DNA from: an uncultured Pontibacter sp.
GTDB lineage: Bacteria; Bacteroidota; Bacteroidia; Cytophagales; Hymenobacteraceae
Assembly: GCF_947499215.1 (NCBI RefSeq)
Contig: NZ_CANMNI010000003.1
Coordinates: forward strand, 62,001-126,000
Length of the DNA: 64,000 nt
Reading direction: 5' to 3'
Shown here: in pieces, positions 9,223 to 17,281 of the stretch
How positions within the stretch are numbered: the first letter of the stretch is position 1
Layout: the number at the start of each line of letters is the position of its first letter
Notes under the pieces: generated by a model
What the model was told of the DNA's origin: nothing
The model's input: the letters and a program-made list of their open reading frames with translations, nothing else
Databases searched by the model: none
Program-made: the position numbers and the translations under genes

Positions 9223-9924
9223 CTAAGCCAAGTGCCTACAGTTCAGAATCAGGTTCGGGTTGGGGCAAAGTTCTTCATACATAGCCTGTTCCGACAGGCG
9301 GGCTACACCCGGATAATCACCCTGTTTTTCGTCCATGGAGCATATCACCTGAAAGTGCAGGTGCGGAGGCCAGTCACCGTTCTCGGGGTATGGACCTACT
9401 TCTGCAATTTTGTCGCCTTTTCGGAATTCCTTGCCAACCGACAGTCCCTCCAGACAAGCCACATTCAGGTGACCGTACAAGGTATAGAACGTCACTCCTT
9501 CCAGCTCGTGTTCCAGAATGATGGTGGGACCATAGTCGCCAAAGTTGGCGTTGTCGGCGAAGCTGTGTACTCGGCCATCAAGCGGGGCAAAAACGGCCGT
9601 GCCGGCGGGTAGCCACACGTCTATACCCAAGTGCAGGTCGCGACTTTCTTCCGCCACATCAAAGTGCTGACTGCGACGGTAAATTAATCGGTTCTCCATG
9701 TAGCCGCCCACGCCGATGGTAGCGTTTTGCTCTTGCAACATCTGGTTCACGGCTTCATTAAAGACGGAGGTGTTACGCAGGTCGGTTTGCTGCAACAACT
9801 GGTTGGCTGCCGTAAAATCAAGACGGCACACGTGCTCGCCATTCAGGTCCGCATCGAGTACGGGCCCAAAGGCAACAGTGTGCCGTCTTAGAATATCGCT
9901 AAGTTTCTTTTCAGTATTCAGCAT
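9223..9924 (-). CDS. M23-family metallopeptidase without signal peptide
   Basis: About 233 residues from the ATG at 9924 (MLNTEKKL). The LytM-type zinc site is complete: HLGIDVW (His and Asp ligands), YGHL and HLHFQ (the last ligand). It would hydrolyse peptide bonds in peptidoglycan cross-links or a related substrate. Unlike most M23 enzymes I see no signal peptide or LysM/coiled coil; the first 100 residues are a poorly conserved helical domain. Soluble M23 proteins of this kind are seen in Bacteroidota, with unclear location. An upstream in-frame TTG at 9957 would add 11 unlikely residues. Confidence 0.85.
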   Translation of the reverse strand: MLNTEKKLSDILRRHTVAFGPVLDADLNGEHVCRLDFTAANQLLQQTDLRNTSVFNEAVNQMLQEQNATIGVGGYMENRLIYRRSQHFDVAEESRDLHLGIDVWLPAGTAVFAPLDGRVHSFADNANFGDYGPTIILEHELEGVTFYTLYGHLNVACLEGLSVGKEFRKGDKIAEVGPYPENGDWPPHLHFQVICSMDEKQGDYPGVARLSEQAMYEELCPNPNLILNCRHLA

Positions 9925-9969
9925 GTATAAGATAGGCGGGGATGTGCCGCCATGCAAGTATAAGAAGAA

Positions 9970-10524
9970 TTATGCTACTTCTTCTACATACTTGGAGAGT
10001 GTCTTCAGGCTTTTGGTTTTGCCAAAAAGCTCTTCGGACTTCTTGCTGTAAGCCTGCGCAGCTTCCTGCAGTGTGTCGAACGTGCCTAGGTTGATGCGTT
10101 GCTTGTTATGGTGAATGATGGCGCGGTACTTCTGTGCTTCTTTGTGCACACCGCGTACGCCCAGCTTGTTCTCCGTTTTAGATGTGTTACGCACGATCTT
10201 GCAGAGTGGAGCCCACTCCAGATTCTCGCGGCGGCAGTCCAGCTTGTTGCCATTCTTGAAGTGCACATAAAGCTTGATGTTGCTTTCTGGCTTCTCGATC
10301 AGCTGTTCGCCAATCATCTTGTGCAGATAAATGGTTTCGTTGCGGTACTTGCCGTTTTTCAGTGGCCAGTTCTTCTGGAAGAAGGCGTAGCCGTTGGAGT
10401 GTATGCGCAGGTGCTTCAGGAATTCGATCTGTTGCAGGTAGGCATTGTTTTGAATATACTCGTAGGTGCGGTCATCCACCACTACGGTTTTTTCACAGTT
10501 TTTGAGAGTTAATTTGTAGAGCAT
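9970..10524 (-). CDS. HNH-like / AP2-domain DNA-binding protein
   Basis: 184 residues from the ATG at 10524 (MLYKLTLKN). Residues about 70-125 resemble a homing-type HNH region (IYLHKMIGE, then VHFKNGNKLDCRRENLEWA). Residues about 128-175 are an AP2/ERF-type DNA-binding domain (GVRGVHKEAQKYRAIIHHNKQ, NLGTFDTLQEAAQAY). Family knowledge: bacterial AP2 domains occur mostly with HNH homing endonucleases. The gene stands alone, is not within another gene or intron, and has normal base composition, so a domesticated regulator is as likely as an active endonuclease. The upstream frame extension to 10593 lacks an ATG-supported start. Confidence 0.75.
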   Translation of the reverse strand: MLYKLTLKNCEKTVVVDDRTYEYIQNNAYLQQIEFLKHLRIHSNGYAFFQKNWPLKNGKYRNETIYLHKMIGEQLIEKPESNIKLYVHFKNGNKLDCRRENLEWAPLCKIVRNTSKTENKLGVRGVHKEAQKYRAIIHHNKQRINLGTFDTLQEAAQAYSKKSEELFGKTKSLKTLSKYVEEVA

Positions 10525-10783
10525 TGGTGTTTTCAGTAATTGTATGGTAAAGAACGGAATGCGGGGGTTGGTTATTACCCGACTACAGCACAAGTGCGTA
10601 CTATGTTACAAATGTGCAGCTTTTTTTTCATTCACCGTTCATTCTGTTAATGATTTGGTTATAATACGTGATTCGCGATTTCGGTTTTAAAAATTCACCG
10701 AAATTTTCACTGAACAGCTCAGATTGTCGTAACTTTCAGTGCGAAACGGAGTTTCCTTCTTATTAAAAGATAAAAAAAGCGAT

Positions 10784-11872
10784 ATGAGTAGCCCTTATTT
10801 CATGCTGAAGGTCGTGGAGATAACCCGCGAAACTTCAGATGCGATTACGATACATTTAGAACATCCCGATAAAAAAACGATTCCATATAAGGCAGGGCAA
10901 TTCCTGACACTTATCATTCCGATTGAAGGAAAGAAAGTCCGTCGTTCCTATTCGCTTTGCAGTGCCCCAACAGAAGGTGCACGTCTTTCTGTTACAGTTA
11001 AACGTGTAGAGGGTGGTCTGGTTTCCAATTATTTGATTGATAATCTGAAAGTTGGACAGGAAATCGAGGTAATGGAGCCGATCGGAAATTTCAATCTGGT
11101 GCCAGACGCGAATACGAACCGTCAAGTAGTGCTTTTCGGGGCGGGTAGTGGCATCACGCCGCTCATGTCGATGCTCAAAACGGCGCTGCAGGAAGAACCT
11201 AACACCAAGGTTGCTTTGCTTTACGGAAACCGAAATGAGGACTCTGTAATCTTTAAGCAACAGCTGGAAGAACTGGAGGCCGCTCACCCGGACCGTCTGC
11301 ATGTAGAGTACATCTACAGCCAGCCGCAGCATGACTGTGAGCACCGCGGTCGCATGAACCAGAGCATGATCCTAAAAATACTGCAGCGTCTGCAACTCAC
11401 CAAGCCAGCCGAAGCACTTTATTACATGTGCGGACCCGATGGCATGATGGACGAGGCGCGCAAAGCCCTGAACCTGCTGCACGTACCAACCGATCGTGTT
11501 TTCCGCGAGAGCTTTGTGAGCAACAAGCTGATCGAGCAACAAGAGCAACAGGCCCAGCACGGCGATGTCTCTTCATCGGATGACGACGGCGAGATCAAAA
11601 CCCAGACGGTGACCATCATTTACGAGGGCGCCGAATACAGTGTGGAGGTACAACCAGACCAAACCATATTAGAGGCTGCCCTTGATCAGGACGTGGACCT
11701 ACCATACTCCTGCCAAGCTGGTCTGTGTACCGCCTGCCGAGGTAAGTGCCTGAGCGGAAAAGTGCATTTGGACGAACGAGAGGGACTTTCTGATGCAGAA
11801 CTTGACGAAGGGTACGTGCTCAACTGCGTGGGGCATCCGCTAACTGACAATGTAGTAATTGAAATAGGATAA
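10784..11872 (+). CDS. paaE: Phenylacetyl-CoA epoxidase reductase subunit PaaE-like
   Basis: 362 residues. An FAD-binding ferredoxin-NADP reductase domain (RRSYSLCSAP for FAD, FGAGSGITPLMSML and YYMCGPDGMM for NAD(P)H) is followed from about 270 by a plant-type 2Fe-2S ferredoxin (SCQAGLCTACRGKC, final Cys in YVLNC). It passes electrons from NADPH to a di-iron oxygenase. The paaABCD operon 4.6 kb downstream lacks an E subunit, which makes PaaE the best assignment; other oxygenase reductases share this layout. I used the ATG at 10784 (MSSPYFM). A strong terminator follows, so it is a single-gene unit. Confidence 0.75.
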   Translation: MSSPYFMLKVVEITRETSDAITIHLEHPDKKTIPYKAGQFLTLIIPIEGKKVRRSYSLCSAPTEGARLSVTVKRVEGGLVSNYLIDNLKVGQEIEVMEPIGNFNLVPDANTNRQVVLFGAGSGITPLMSMLKTALQEEPNTKVALLYGNRNEDSVIFKQQLEELEAAHPDRLHVEYIYSQPQHDCEHRGRMNQSMILKILQRLQLTKPAEALYYMCGPDGMMDEARKALNLLHVPTDRVFRESFVSNKLIEQQEQQAQHGDVSSSDDDGEIKTQTVTIIYEGAEYSVEVQPDQTILEAALDQDVDLPYSCQAGLCTACRGKCLSGKVHLDEREGLSDAELDEGYVLNCVGHPLTDNVVIEIG

Positions 11873-11897
11873 AAGATACCTGTTGTAACTTCAATTA

Positions 11898-11937
11898 AGC
11901 TGCACTATATTTTACATATATAGTGCAGCTTTTTTTT
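11898..11937 (+). terminator. Terminator of paaE
   Basis: Stem AGCTGCACTATAT/ATATAGTGCAGCT with a short T/A loop, followed by eight T. 25 nt after the paaE stop. Confidence 0.92.
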
Positions 11938-11987
11938 GCACTTTCAGGAGAAGTGTATATATTACCTTTTCTTATACAGAACTATCT

Positions 11988-13718
11988 ATGAGTAAATCAG
12001 AAGCTATGATACAAGTGCCCACTCGAAAGAAACGGGTATACCTGTCGGAAGACTTTAAGATTGATACGTGGGAGACCATTCAGCCATACTTTGAAGAACT
12101 AAAAAGCCGTACCATTGAATCAGTGGAGGAGTTGGAAAAGTGGATGAAGGACCGCAGTGAACTCGAAAGCCTACTCTCCGAAGACCTCGGCTGGCGCTAC
12201 ATTCGCATGACCTGCGACACGCAGAACGAGGACATCACGAAGGCTTTCCAGTACTTCGTGTCAGAGATAGAGCCACAGATCGCTCCCTATGACCACGAGC
12301 TCAACTTAAAGCTCATGCATTCGCCCTACGTGAACGGGCTCGACAAGGACCAATACCGCATCTACTTGCGCGGCGTGGAGCGTGCGCTGGAAATCTTCCG
12401 CGAAGAGAACATCCCGCTCAACACCGAGATCAGCACCAAACAGCAACAGTATGCCGCCATAACAGGGGCTATGACCGTGACGCTGGACGGGGAGGAGATG
12501 ACGCTGCAACGTGCCGCCGATCGCCTGAAGCGCAACGAGCGCGAAGTGCGCGAAGAAGCATGGCGCGCCATACAGGAACGCCGCACACAGGACCGCCAGA
12601 AACTCGACGACCTGTTTGACGAGCTCCTGAAGCTCCGCACGCAAGTGGCCCACAATGCCGACTTCGATAACTTCCGCGACTACATGTTCGCCGCCATGGG
12701 CCGCTTCGACTATACCCCGCAGGATTGCTTTGATTTCCACCAGTCCATACAGGAAACCATCGTGCCTTTGCTGACAGGTATAGACCGCGAGCGTAAACAG
12801 AAACTGGGTCTGGACGAACTGCGCCCTTGGGACTTGGACGTGGACCCAAGCGGAAGATCCCCGCTGGAGCCTTTCAAGTCCGGAGACGAATTGCTGGAGA
12901 AAACCATACAGATTTTCTACAAACTCGACACCTACCTCGGCGACTGTCTGGCCACTATGCGCGAGATGGGCCACTTGGATCTGGAGTCAAGAAAAGGCAA
13001 GGCGCCGGGCGGCTATAACTATCCGCTGGACGATATCGGCGTGCCGTTCATTTTTATGAACGCCACCTCGAGTCTGCGCGACGTGATCACTATGCTGCAC
13101 GAAGGTGGCCACGCCGTACATTCCTTCCTGACCCGTGACCTGACATTGGGCGCTTTCAAACACCCGCCTTCAGAAGTGGCCGAGCTGGCATCTATGTCGA
13201 TGGAGCTCATCTCGATGGATTACTGGGATACTTTCTTCACTGACGAAGACGAGTTGCGTCGTGCCAAACGCACGCATCTGGAGAGTGTGCTCGAGACCTT
13301 CCCGTGGGTAGCTACTGTGGACAAGTTTCAGCATTGGTTGTATGAGCACCCAGAGCACAAACAGGAAGAACGCCATCAGGAGTGGCTCCATACTTTCGAG
13401 CGCTTTAACCACTTGGAGGTGAACTGGAGCGGACTAGAGAAGTATAAGCCCTTCATCTGGCAGAAACAGCTGCACATCTACGAAGTGCCGTTCTACTATG
13501 TGGAGTATGCCATGGCCCAACTTGGTGCCATTGCCGTTTGGAAGAACTACAAAGAGAATCCTGCCGAAGGACTCGCCGCCTACAAGCGTGCCTTGAGTCT
13601 GGGTTATACTGTTTCGATAGGCGAGGTATATGAAGCGGCTGGCATCAAGTTTGACTTCAGCACCGATTACATCAAGAGTCTGGTAGACTTTGTGAAAGGT
13701 GAAATGGAGAAAATATAA
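11988..13718 (+). CDS. M3-family oligoendopeptidase (PepF-like)
   Basis: 576 residues, close to the family's usual length. The zinc-binding motif is HEGGH (in TMLHEGGHAVHSFL) with the downstream Glu in SMSMELIS, as in M3B peptidases. The N-terminal half is the helical oligopeptidase F domain. No signal peptide, so cytosolic hydrolysis of short peptides is expected. Start MSKSEAMIQVP at the first ATG after the paaE terminator; a second Met at residue 7 is possible. Followed by its own terminator. Confidence 0.93.
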   Translation: MSKSEAMIQVPTRKKRVYLSEDFKIDTWETIQPYFEELKSRTIESVEELEKWMKDRSELESLLSEDLGWRYIRMTCDTQNEDITKAFQYFVSEIEPQIAPYDHELNLKLMHSPYVNGLDKDQYRIYLRGVERALEIFREENIPLNTEISTKQQQYAAITGAMTVTLDGEEMTLQRAADRLKRNEREVREEAWRAIQERRTQDRQKLDDLFDELLKLRTQVAHNADFDNFRDYMFAAMGRFDYTPQDCFDFHQSIQETIVPLLTGIDRERKQKLGLDELRPWDLDVDPSGRSPLEPFKSGDELLEKTIQIFYKLDTYLGDCLATMREMGHLDLESRKGKAPGGYNYPLDDIGVPFIFMNATSSLRDVITMLHEGGHAVHSFLTRDLTLGAFKHPPSEVAELASMSMELISMDYWDTFFTDEDELRRAKRTHLESVLETFPWVATVDKFQHWLYEHPEHKQEERHQEWLHTFERFNHLEVNWSGLEKYKPFIWQKQLHIYEVPFYYVEYAMAQLGAIAVWKNYKENPAEGLAAYKRALSLGYTVSIGEVYEAAGIKFDFSTDYIKSLVDFVKGEMEKI

Positions 13719-13737
13719 GGTATAGCCATATCTTTCC

Positions 13738-13780
13738 GAAAGCCCCGCCGTTACCAAATTAGGTAGCGGCGGGGCTTTGT
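13738..13780 (+). terminator. Terminator of the M3 peptidase gene
   Basis: Stem AAAGCCCCGCCG(T)TACC paired with GGTA-GCGGCGGGGCTTT, six-base loop, then TGTGTTTT. 20 nt after the stop. Confidence 0.9.
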
Positions 13781-13928
13781 GTTTTGTAGACCCACATGTT
13801 GGGTTTGCCTGTTTTGTATCAAGGTTTTTAAGCCCTGTGCGGATCTTTTATAAGAGACATTTCTGATATTATACTGATGTGACTAAGCGCTTTAGTTATG
13901 TGAATTTTCAGATTTAAGCTTTGAGATA

Positions 13929-15053
13929 ATGTACCCATTAAAACTGTTGATTCCCATCGGAATTTTGGTGCTGTGTATGGTCGCAGCCTGTTCTTCTCCG
14001 CAAGTGGTGTCCTCGCAGGGAGGAGAAGGCACGTCGAACGCACGGGTGGCACAAGTAGCGGTTGGTACTTGGGTTGGCACCATTCCCTGCGCCGACTGTC
14101 CGGGTATAGACTATACTTTGACCCTCAACCCAGATAGCACCTATCGGGAGCGGTTGGTATACCAAGGCCGCAGCGCAATACCTTTTGTGCAGTCGGGCAC
14201 TTGGGGCGTGCGCGATGGGAGAGTGAATCTGAACAAACAGGGTACGGGTAATAACCAATTCGCTTTTGATGGCGAAGCGCTGGTTATGCTCGATGGAGAA
14301 GGCAACCAGATTGAATCGACCCATGCCGAAGCCTACCGCTTGCGCCGGCAGAACCCAGATGAACCGGAGGACAACCCACGGTTGTGGCGTGAGAAGTATG
14401 AACGCGGGATAGACTTTGCCGCTATAGGCAACGAACCGTTCTGGTCACTGGAGATTGACTTGGAAAAGATGATCGAATTCAGGGCATTGGACGAAGAAAA
14501 CGGCAGCGTGCTCACGCCTGTGCCCGTCGCTGAAAAGCCTGAAACTGGGGAGGGTATCGTGTATAAAGTACAGACCGTATCGGGTAATCTGGAAATTAGG
14601 CTGATGAAAGAAATGTGTGTCAACACTATGTCTGGTCGCGAGTTTCCTTATACCGTAACGGTGCTGAAAGATGACATGGAATACAAAGGCTGCGGTATGT
14701 ATCTCCGCGACTCCCGCTTGAATGGTACTTGGAATCTGGTGGAGCTACAAGGGAAAATCATTAACCAAAAAGATTTCGAGCGTAACCAGCCATCTCTGAT
14801 AATTGATCTGGCTGAGGGCAGGGTGTCGGGAAGTGCGGGGTGCAACAGAATAACAGGTACGCTAGAGCCAATTGGCGATAGGATTAATTTCGGCCCCATC
14901 GCCGCAACGAAAATGGCTTGCCCGCAAATGGAGGTGGAGAATCAGTTTTTGAAAGTGTTGAGTGATGGAGAGTTAAGGTATAGGGTGAGTGAAGAGCGGT
15001 TGGAGTTGATGTTAGGTGGTAAGGGGGTTGCTGTTTTTGAGAGAGGGGAGTAG
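13929..15053 (+). CDS. Three-domain lipoprotein: NlpE-like, COG3650-like and META domains
   Basis: 374 residues. Lipoprotein signal ending AACSS. Residues about 45-140 look like the NlpE N-terminal domain (IPCADCPGIDYTLTL, the CxxC of NlpE). Residues about 158-258 resemble COG3650 (GNEPFWSLEI, MCVNTMSGREFPY, GCGMYL). Residues about 262-372 are a META/HslJ domain (LNGTWNLVELQGK, SGSAGCNRITG, ATKMACPQ). NlpE senses envelope stress in E. coli and HslJ/META proteins relate to outer membrane stress or novobiocin resistance; a stress-related outer membrane role is an inference. The ATG at 13929 is the only sensible start. The gene stands alone. Confidence 0.85.
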   Translation: MYPLKLLIPIGILVLCMVAACSSPQVVSSQGGEGTSNARVAQVAVGTWVGTIPCADCPGIDYTLTLNPDSTYRERLVYQGRSAIPFVQSGTWGVRDGRVNLNKQGTGNNQFAFDGEALVMLDGEGNQIESTHAEAYRLRRQNPDEPEDNPRLWREKYERGIDFAAIGNEPFWSLEIDLEKMIEFRALDEENGSVLTPVPVAEKPETGEGIVYKVQTVSGNLEIRLMKEMCVNTMSGREFPYTVTVLKDDMEYKGCGMYLRDSRLNGTWNLVELQGKIINQKDFERNQPSLIIDLAEGRVSGSAGCNRITGTLEPIGDRINFGPIAATKMACPQMEVENQFLKVLSDGELRYRVSEERLELMLGGKGVAVFERGE

Positions 15054-15061
15054 ATGTTTCG

Positions 15062-15099
15062 ATAGCTATACTTGACCTAAATAGCTATACTTGAGCTAA
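15062..15099. repeat. Tandem 19-bp direct repeat
   Basis: Two adjacent copies of ATAGCTATACTTGASCTAA differ at one base only (C or G at position 15). The copies abut without a spacer, in the gap after the META lipoprotein gene. Confidence 0.85.
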
Positions 15100-15320
15100 G
15101 TAAAGGGTGGATATTGTAACTGAGAGACATTTAAACAATTGTGCATAAGCGGTCAAAGGTTGCCGAAAAACTCACATCCCGAAAGCGTTCGGGGCGAGGG
15201 CAGCTAGTAGTTAATCTCTGTAGGGACAGGTCGCGACCTGTCCGAATCGTGCACGAAAATCCTATCAATCTTTAATTCCTAAAAACCCTTGAGGTAGAGG
15301 CCCTATATGGAGATTCAGAC
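15100..15320. repeat. Non-coding stretch with REP-like palindromes
   Basis: The whole gap 15054-15374 has no gene. Besides the tandem repeat and the paa terminator it holds CCCGAA-4 nt-TTCGGG (15178-15193) and a perfect 20-bp palindrome GGACAGGTCGCGACCTGTCC (15224-15243). Such dyads are typical of interspersed REP-type elements in Bacteroidota, but copy number cannot be judged from this window, where I see no second copy. Confidence 0.55.
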
Positions 15321-15356
15321 AAAAAAATCGCCTGTCGTTTACAACAGGCGATTTCT
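15321..15356 (-). terminator. Terminator of the paaR-paaABCD operon
   Basis: Stem AAATCGCCTGT/ACAGGCGATTT with a seven-base loop; on the minus strand it ends in seven T. It lies 19 nt after the paaD stop. Confidence 0.92.
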
Positions 15357-15374
15357 ACTTTATTATTAAAGTCT

Positions 15375-15860
15375 TTATAGTGGCTTGAATTGCTCAAACA
15401 TCTGCCGGCAGTCGTTGCAATAGTGCATGGAGCGGCAAAGGGTTGGGCCAAATGGCGTACGCATATCTGTATTTTCGCTATCGCAGTAAGGGCACTTCAC
15501 GTGTTCCAGTATATCTAAGTCCAGTATCAGGTTATACTTAGGAGGTGGCGCCAGACCAAACTCTTTCAAATGCTGACGACCTTTTTCAGAGATCTTATTA
15601 CTGTCCCAAGGCTTATCGAAAGACATTATGACGGTATGGTCAGGAATGCCATACTTATCCAAGGTGCGCTCCACATCCTTCTTCATGTAGTCCATGGCAG
15701 GGCAACCGGCAAAGGTCGGAGTCATGTTCACCGTCACGTGGCCTTCGTCAGAAATCTCCACGCCTGTGATCACTCCCAAATCAACCAGCGATAACACCGG
15801 TATCTCAGGGTCTTTCACCTCCTCCAATAGGGTCAATATGTTCTCTTTCGTCAACTCCAT
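15375..15860 (-). CDS. paaD: Phenylacetyl-CoA epoxidase subunit PaaD
   Basis: 161 residues. N-terminal MIP18/DUF59 domain (VKDPEIPVLSLVDLGVI, FAGCPAMDYM) and a C-terminal zinc-like site (VKCPYC, then HYCNDC). PaaD is needed for activity of the epoxidase complex and is thought to help iron-sulfur cluster assembly of PaaE. Last gene of paaABCD; 7 nt after paaC. Typical length and domain order. Confidence 0.95.
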   Translation of the reverse strand: MELTKENILTLLEEVKDPEIPVLSLVDLGVITGVEISDEGHVTVNMTPTFAGCPAMDYMKKDVERTLDKYGIPDHTVIMSFDKPWDSNKISEKGRQHLKEFGLAPPPKYNLILDLDILEHVKCPYCDSENTDMRTPFGPTLCRSMHYCNDCRQMFEQFKPL

Positions 15861-15867
15861 TATATTA

Positions 15868-16623
15868 TTACCACTCCGCTGTCGGGTCTATCTTGAACAC
15901 TTCGGCCATTTCATCCAGAAGCGGCTGCAGGTGCTCGGTGTGCTCGCCGTAGCGACCTCCCAGTTTTGGTTCGATCGTATTTAGGTCAGGCAATTTTAGG
16001 TCTGTCTTTTCGATCACCGCCTGAATACGCTTCAGCCACTCAGCTTTCACAGCTTCTTCGCCAGCATATACGCCTGCCTCAATCAGTTCCTGCTCATACT
16101 TCGACGGCTCGAACATACCCAATGCGTAAGGTATAGCTTCGTTCAGGGAAGTCTGCAGACGCAGGATAGCTTCTTCTGTCGATGAACCCAAGTTCTTGAT
16201 CCACGTGTTGGCGTGTAGCACATGGTACTTCACTTCGCCTTTCAGCTTGGTGGCTACCTTGGCGATTGGCTCGTAACTCGACTGGCTCAGCATCTCAAAG
16301 CGGATGATCTCGGCGTTGTCGTACAGGAAATGGCGGATCAAGCTGAAATCGTACTCGCCGTTCGGCAACTCTATTAACTGGCTGTTGTGGAACTGGTTGG
16401 CGTTGCGTGTAAAGGCAACTGTGTCGGGCTCGGCTTCGCCAAGTTCTTGCAGCAAGGTATAGAAAGCCAGACTGTGGCCAATCTTGTCCTGCGCCATCGA
16501 CGAGAAAGCAATGTCTTCTTCGAGGATCGGGCCGAAACCGGTCCACTCGGAGTTGCGGTGGCCCAATATCAATTGGTCATCGGCCAGTTTGTATAACAGG
16601 TCTTTTATCGCTAGCTCGTTCAT
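15868..16623 (-). CDS. paaC: Phenylacetyl-CoA epoxidase structural subunit PaaC
   Basis: 251 residues, the usual length. A ferritin-like four-helix protein that pairs with PaaA; start MNELAIKDLLYKLADDQLILGHRNSEW is the family signature. It keeps LEEDIAFSSMAQDKIGH but is expected to be structural rather than catalytic. The ATG overlaps the paaB stop by one base (TAATG), so translation is coupled. Confidence 0.96.
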   Translation of the reverse strand: MNELAIKDLLYKLADDQLILGHRNSEWTGFGPILEEDIAFSSMAQDKIGHSLAFYTLLQELGEAEPDTVAFTRNANQFHNSQLIELPNGEYDFSLIRHFLYDNAEIIRFEMLSQSSYEPIAKVATKLKGEVKYHVLHANTWIKNLGSSTEEAILRLQTSLNEAIPYALGMFEPSKYEQELIEAGVYAGEEAVKAEWLKRIQAVIEKTDLKLPDLNTIEPKLGGRYGEHTEHLQPLLDEMAEVFKIDPTAEW

Positions 16624-17261
16624 TATAGGGCAGTCGTTTTGTGTTCTTCTTTATACTTCGTGATTTTGTCCATTACTTTGTAAGCGATGGCTTCGCGGTA
16701 CTTCTTTTCAGGTATAGTAGTCCACATGTCCTTGTCCTCTTCAGCTGACTGCAGCACATGCTTCGACTTTACTACCCACACGTTCACAATCGGGCCTTTC
16801 TCGCCAAACTGATTGCGTGCCTCTTGTAAGGCTTCTTGGTAAGAAGTCGCCATTACACGGCCGGCATGGGTATGCGCTTTCCCGCGTTTCTTTAAATGGA
16901 AAATCTCGTACGCTTCCGCCTCTTCGCTGCGTTCGGTGGGTTCTTCCACCACACGCATCATCTCGTACACGTTCTCACCATCACCTACATAAGGCGTTAC
17001 CTGAATGTGTTCGGTGCGCGCGATCCAAAGGCCTACGCAGGCAAAACGGCGGCTATACTGCTCTTTGGCGAACAGGAAAGCCACGTCTTCGTTTGGTGCG
17101 TGCACAGGGCCTACATAGGTATGGGCAGCGCCTTCTTTCTTCTGGTGGAAGGCCTCGTATGTTTCAAACTGGTCCAGCTCTGGCTTCGGCTCAATGGCTG
17201 GTGTCTCACCTTCCGGCAGGTTCAGTCGGGTTACTCTTGGGTCAAGTGATTTTAAGCTCAT
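16623..17261 (-). CDS. paaB: Phenylacetyl-CoA epoxidase subunit PaaB with two tandem PaaB domains
   Basis: 212 residues from the ATG at 17261 (MSLKSLDPR), twice the usual length of about 95. It contains two copies of the PaaB fold: residues about 31-86 (FETYEAFHQKKEGAAHTYVG, then LWIARTEHI) and about 114-170 (AEAYEIFHLKKRGKAHTHAG, then VWVVKSKHV). PaaB bridges PaaAC heterodimers, so a fused dimer would be structurally sensible. The C-terminal tail (about 170-212) is charged and helical. An extended upstream frame exists but runs into paaA coding sequence and is not homologous. Overlaps paaC by one base. Confidence 0.92.
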   Translation of the reverse strand: MSLKSLDPRVTRLNLPEGETPAIEPKPELDQFETYEAFHQKKEGAAHTYVGPVHAPNEDVAFLFAKEQYSRRFACVGLWIARTEHIQVTPYVGDGENVYEMMRVVEEPTERSEEAEAYEIFHLKKRGKAHTHAGRVMATSYQEALQEARNQFGEKGPIVNVWVVKSKHVLQSAEEDKDMWTTIPEKKYREAIAYKVMDKITKYKEEHKTTAL

Positions 17262-17281
17262 CTTTCTTAATTTGTCACAGG

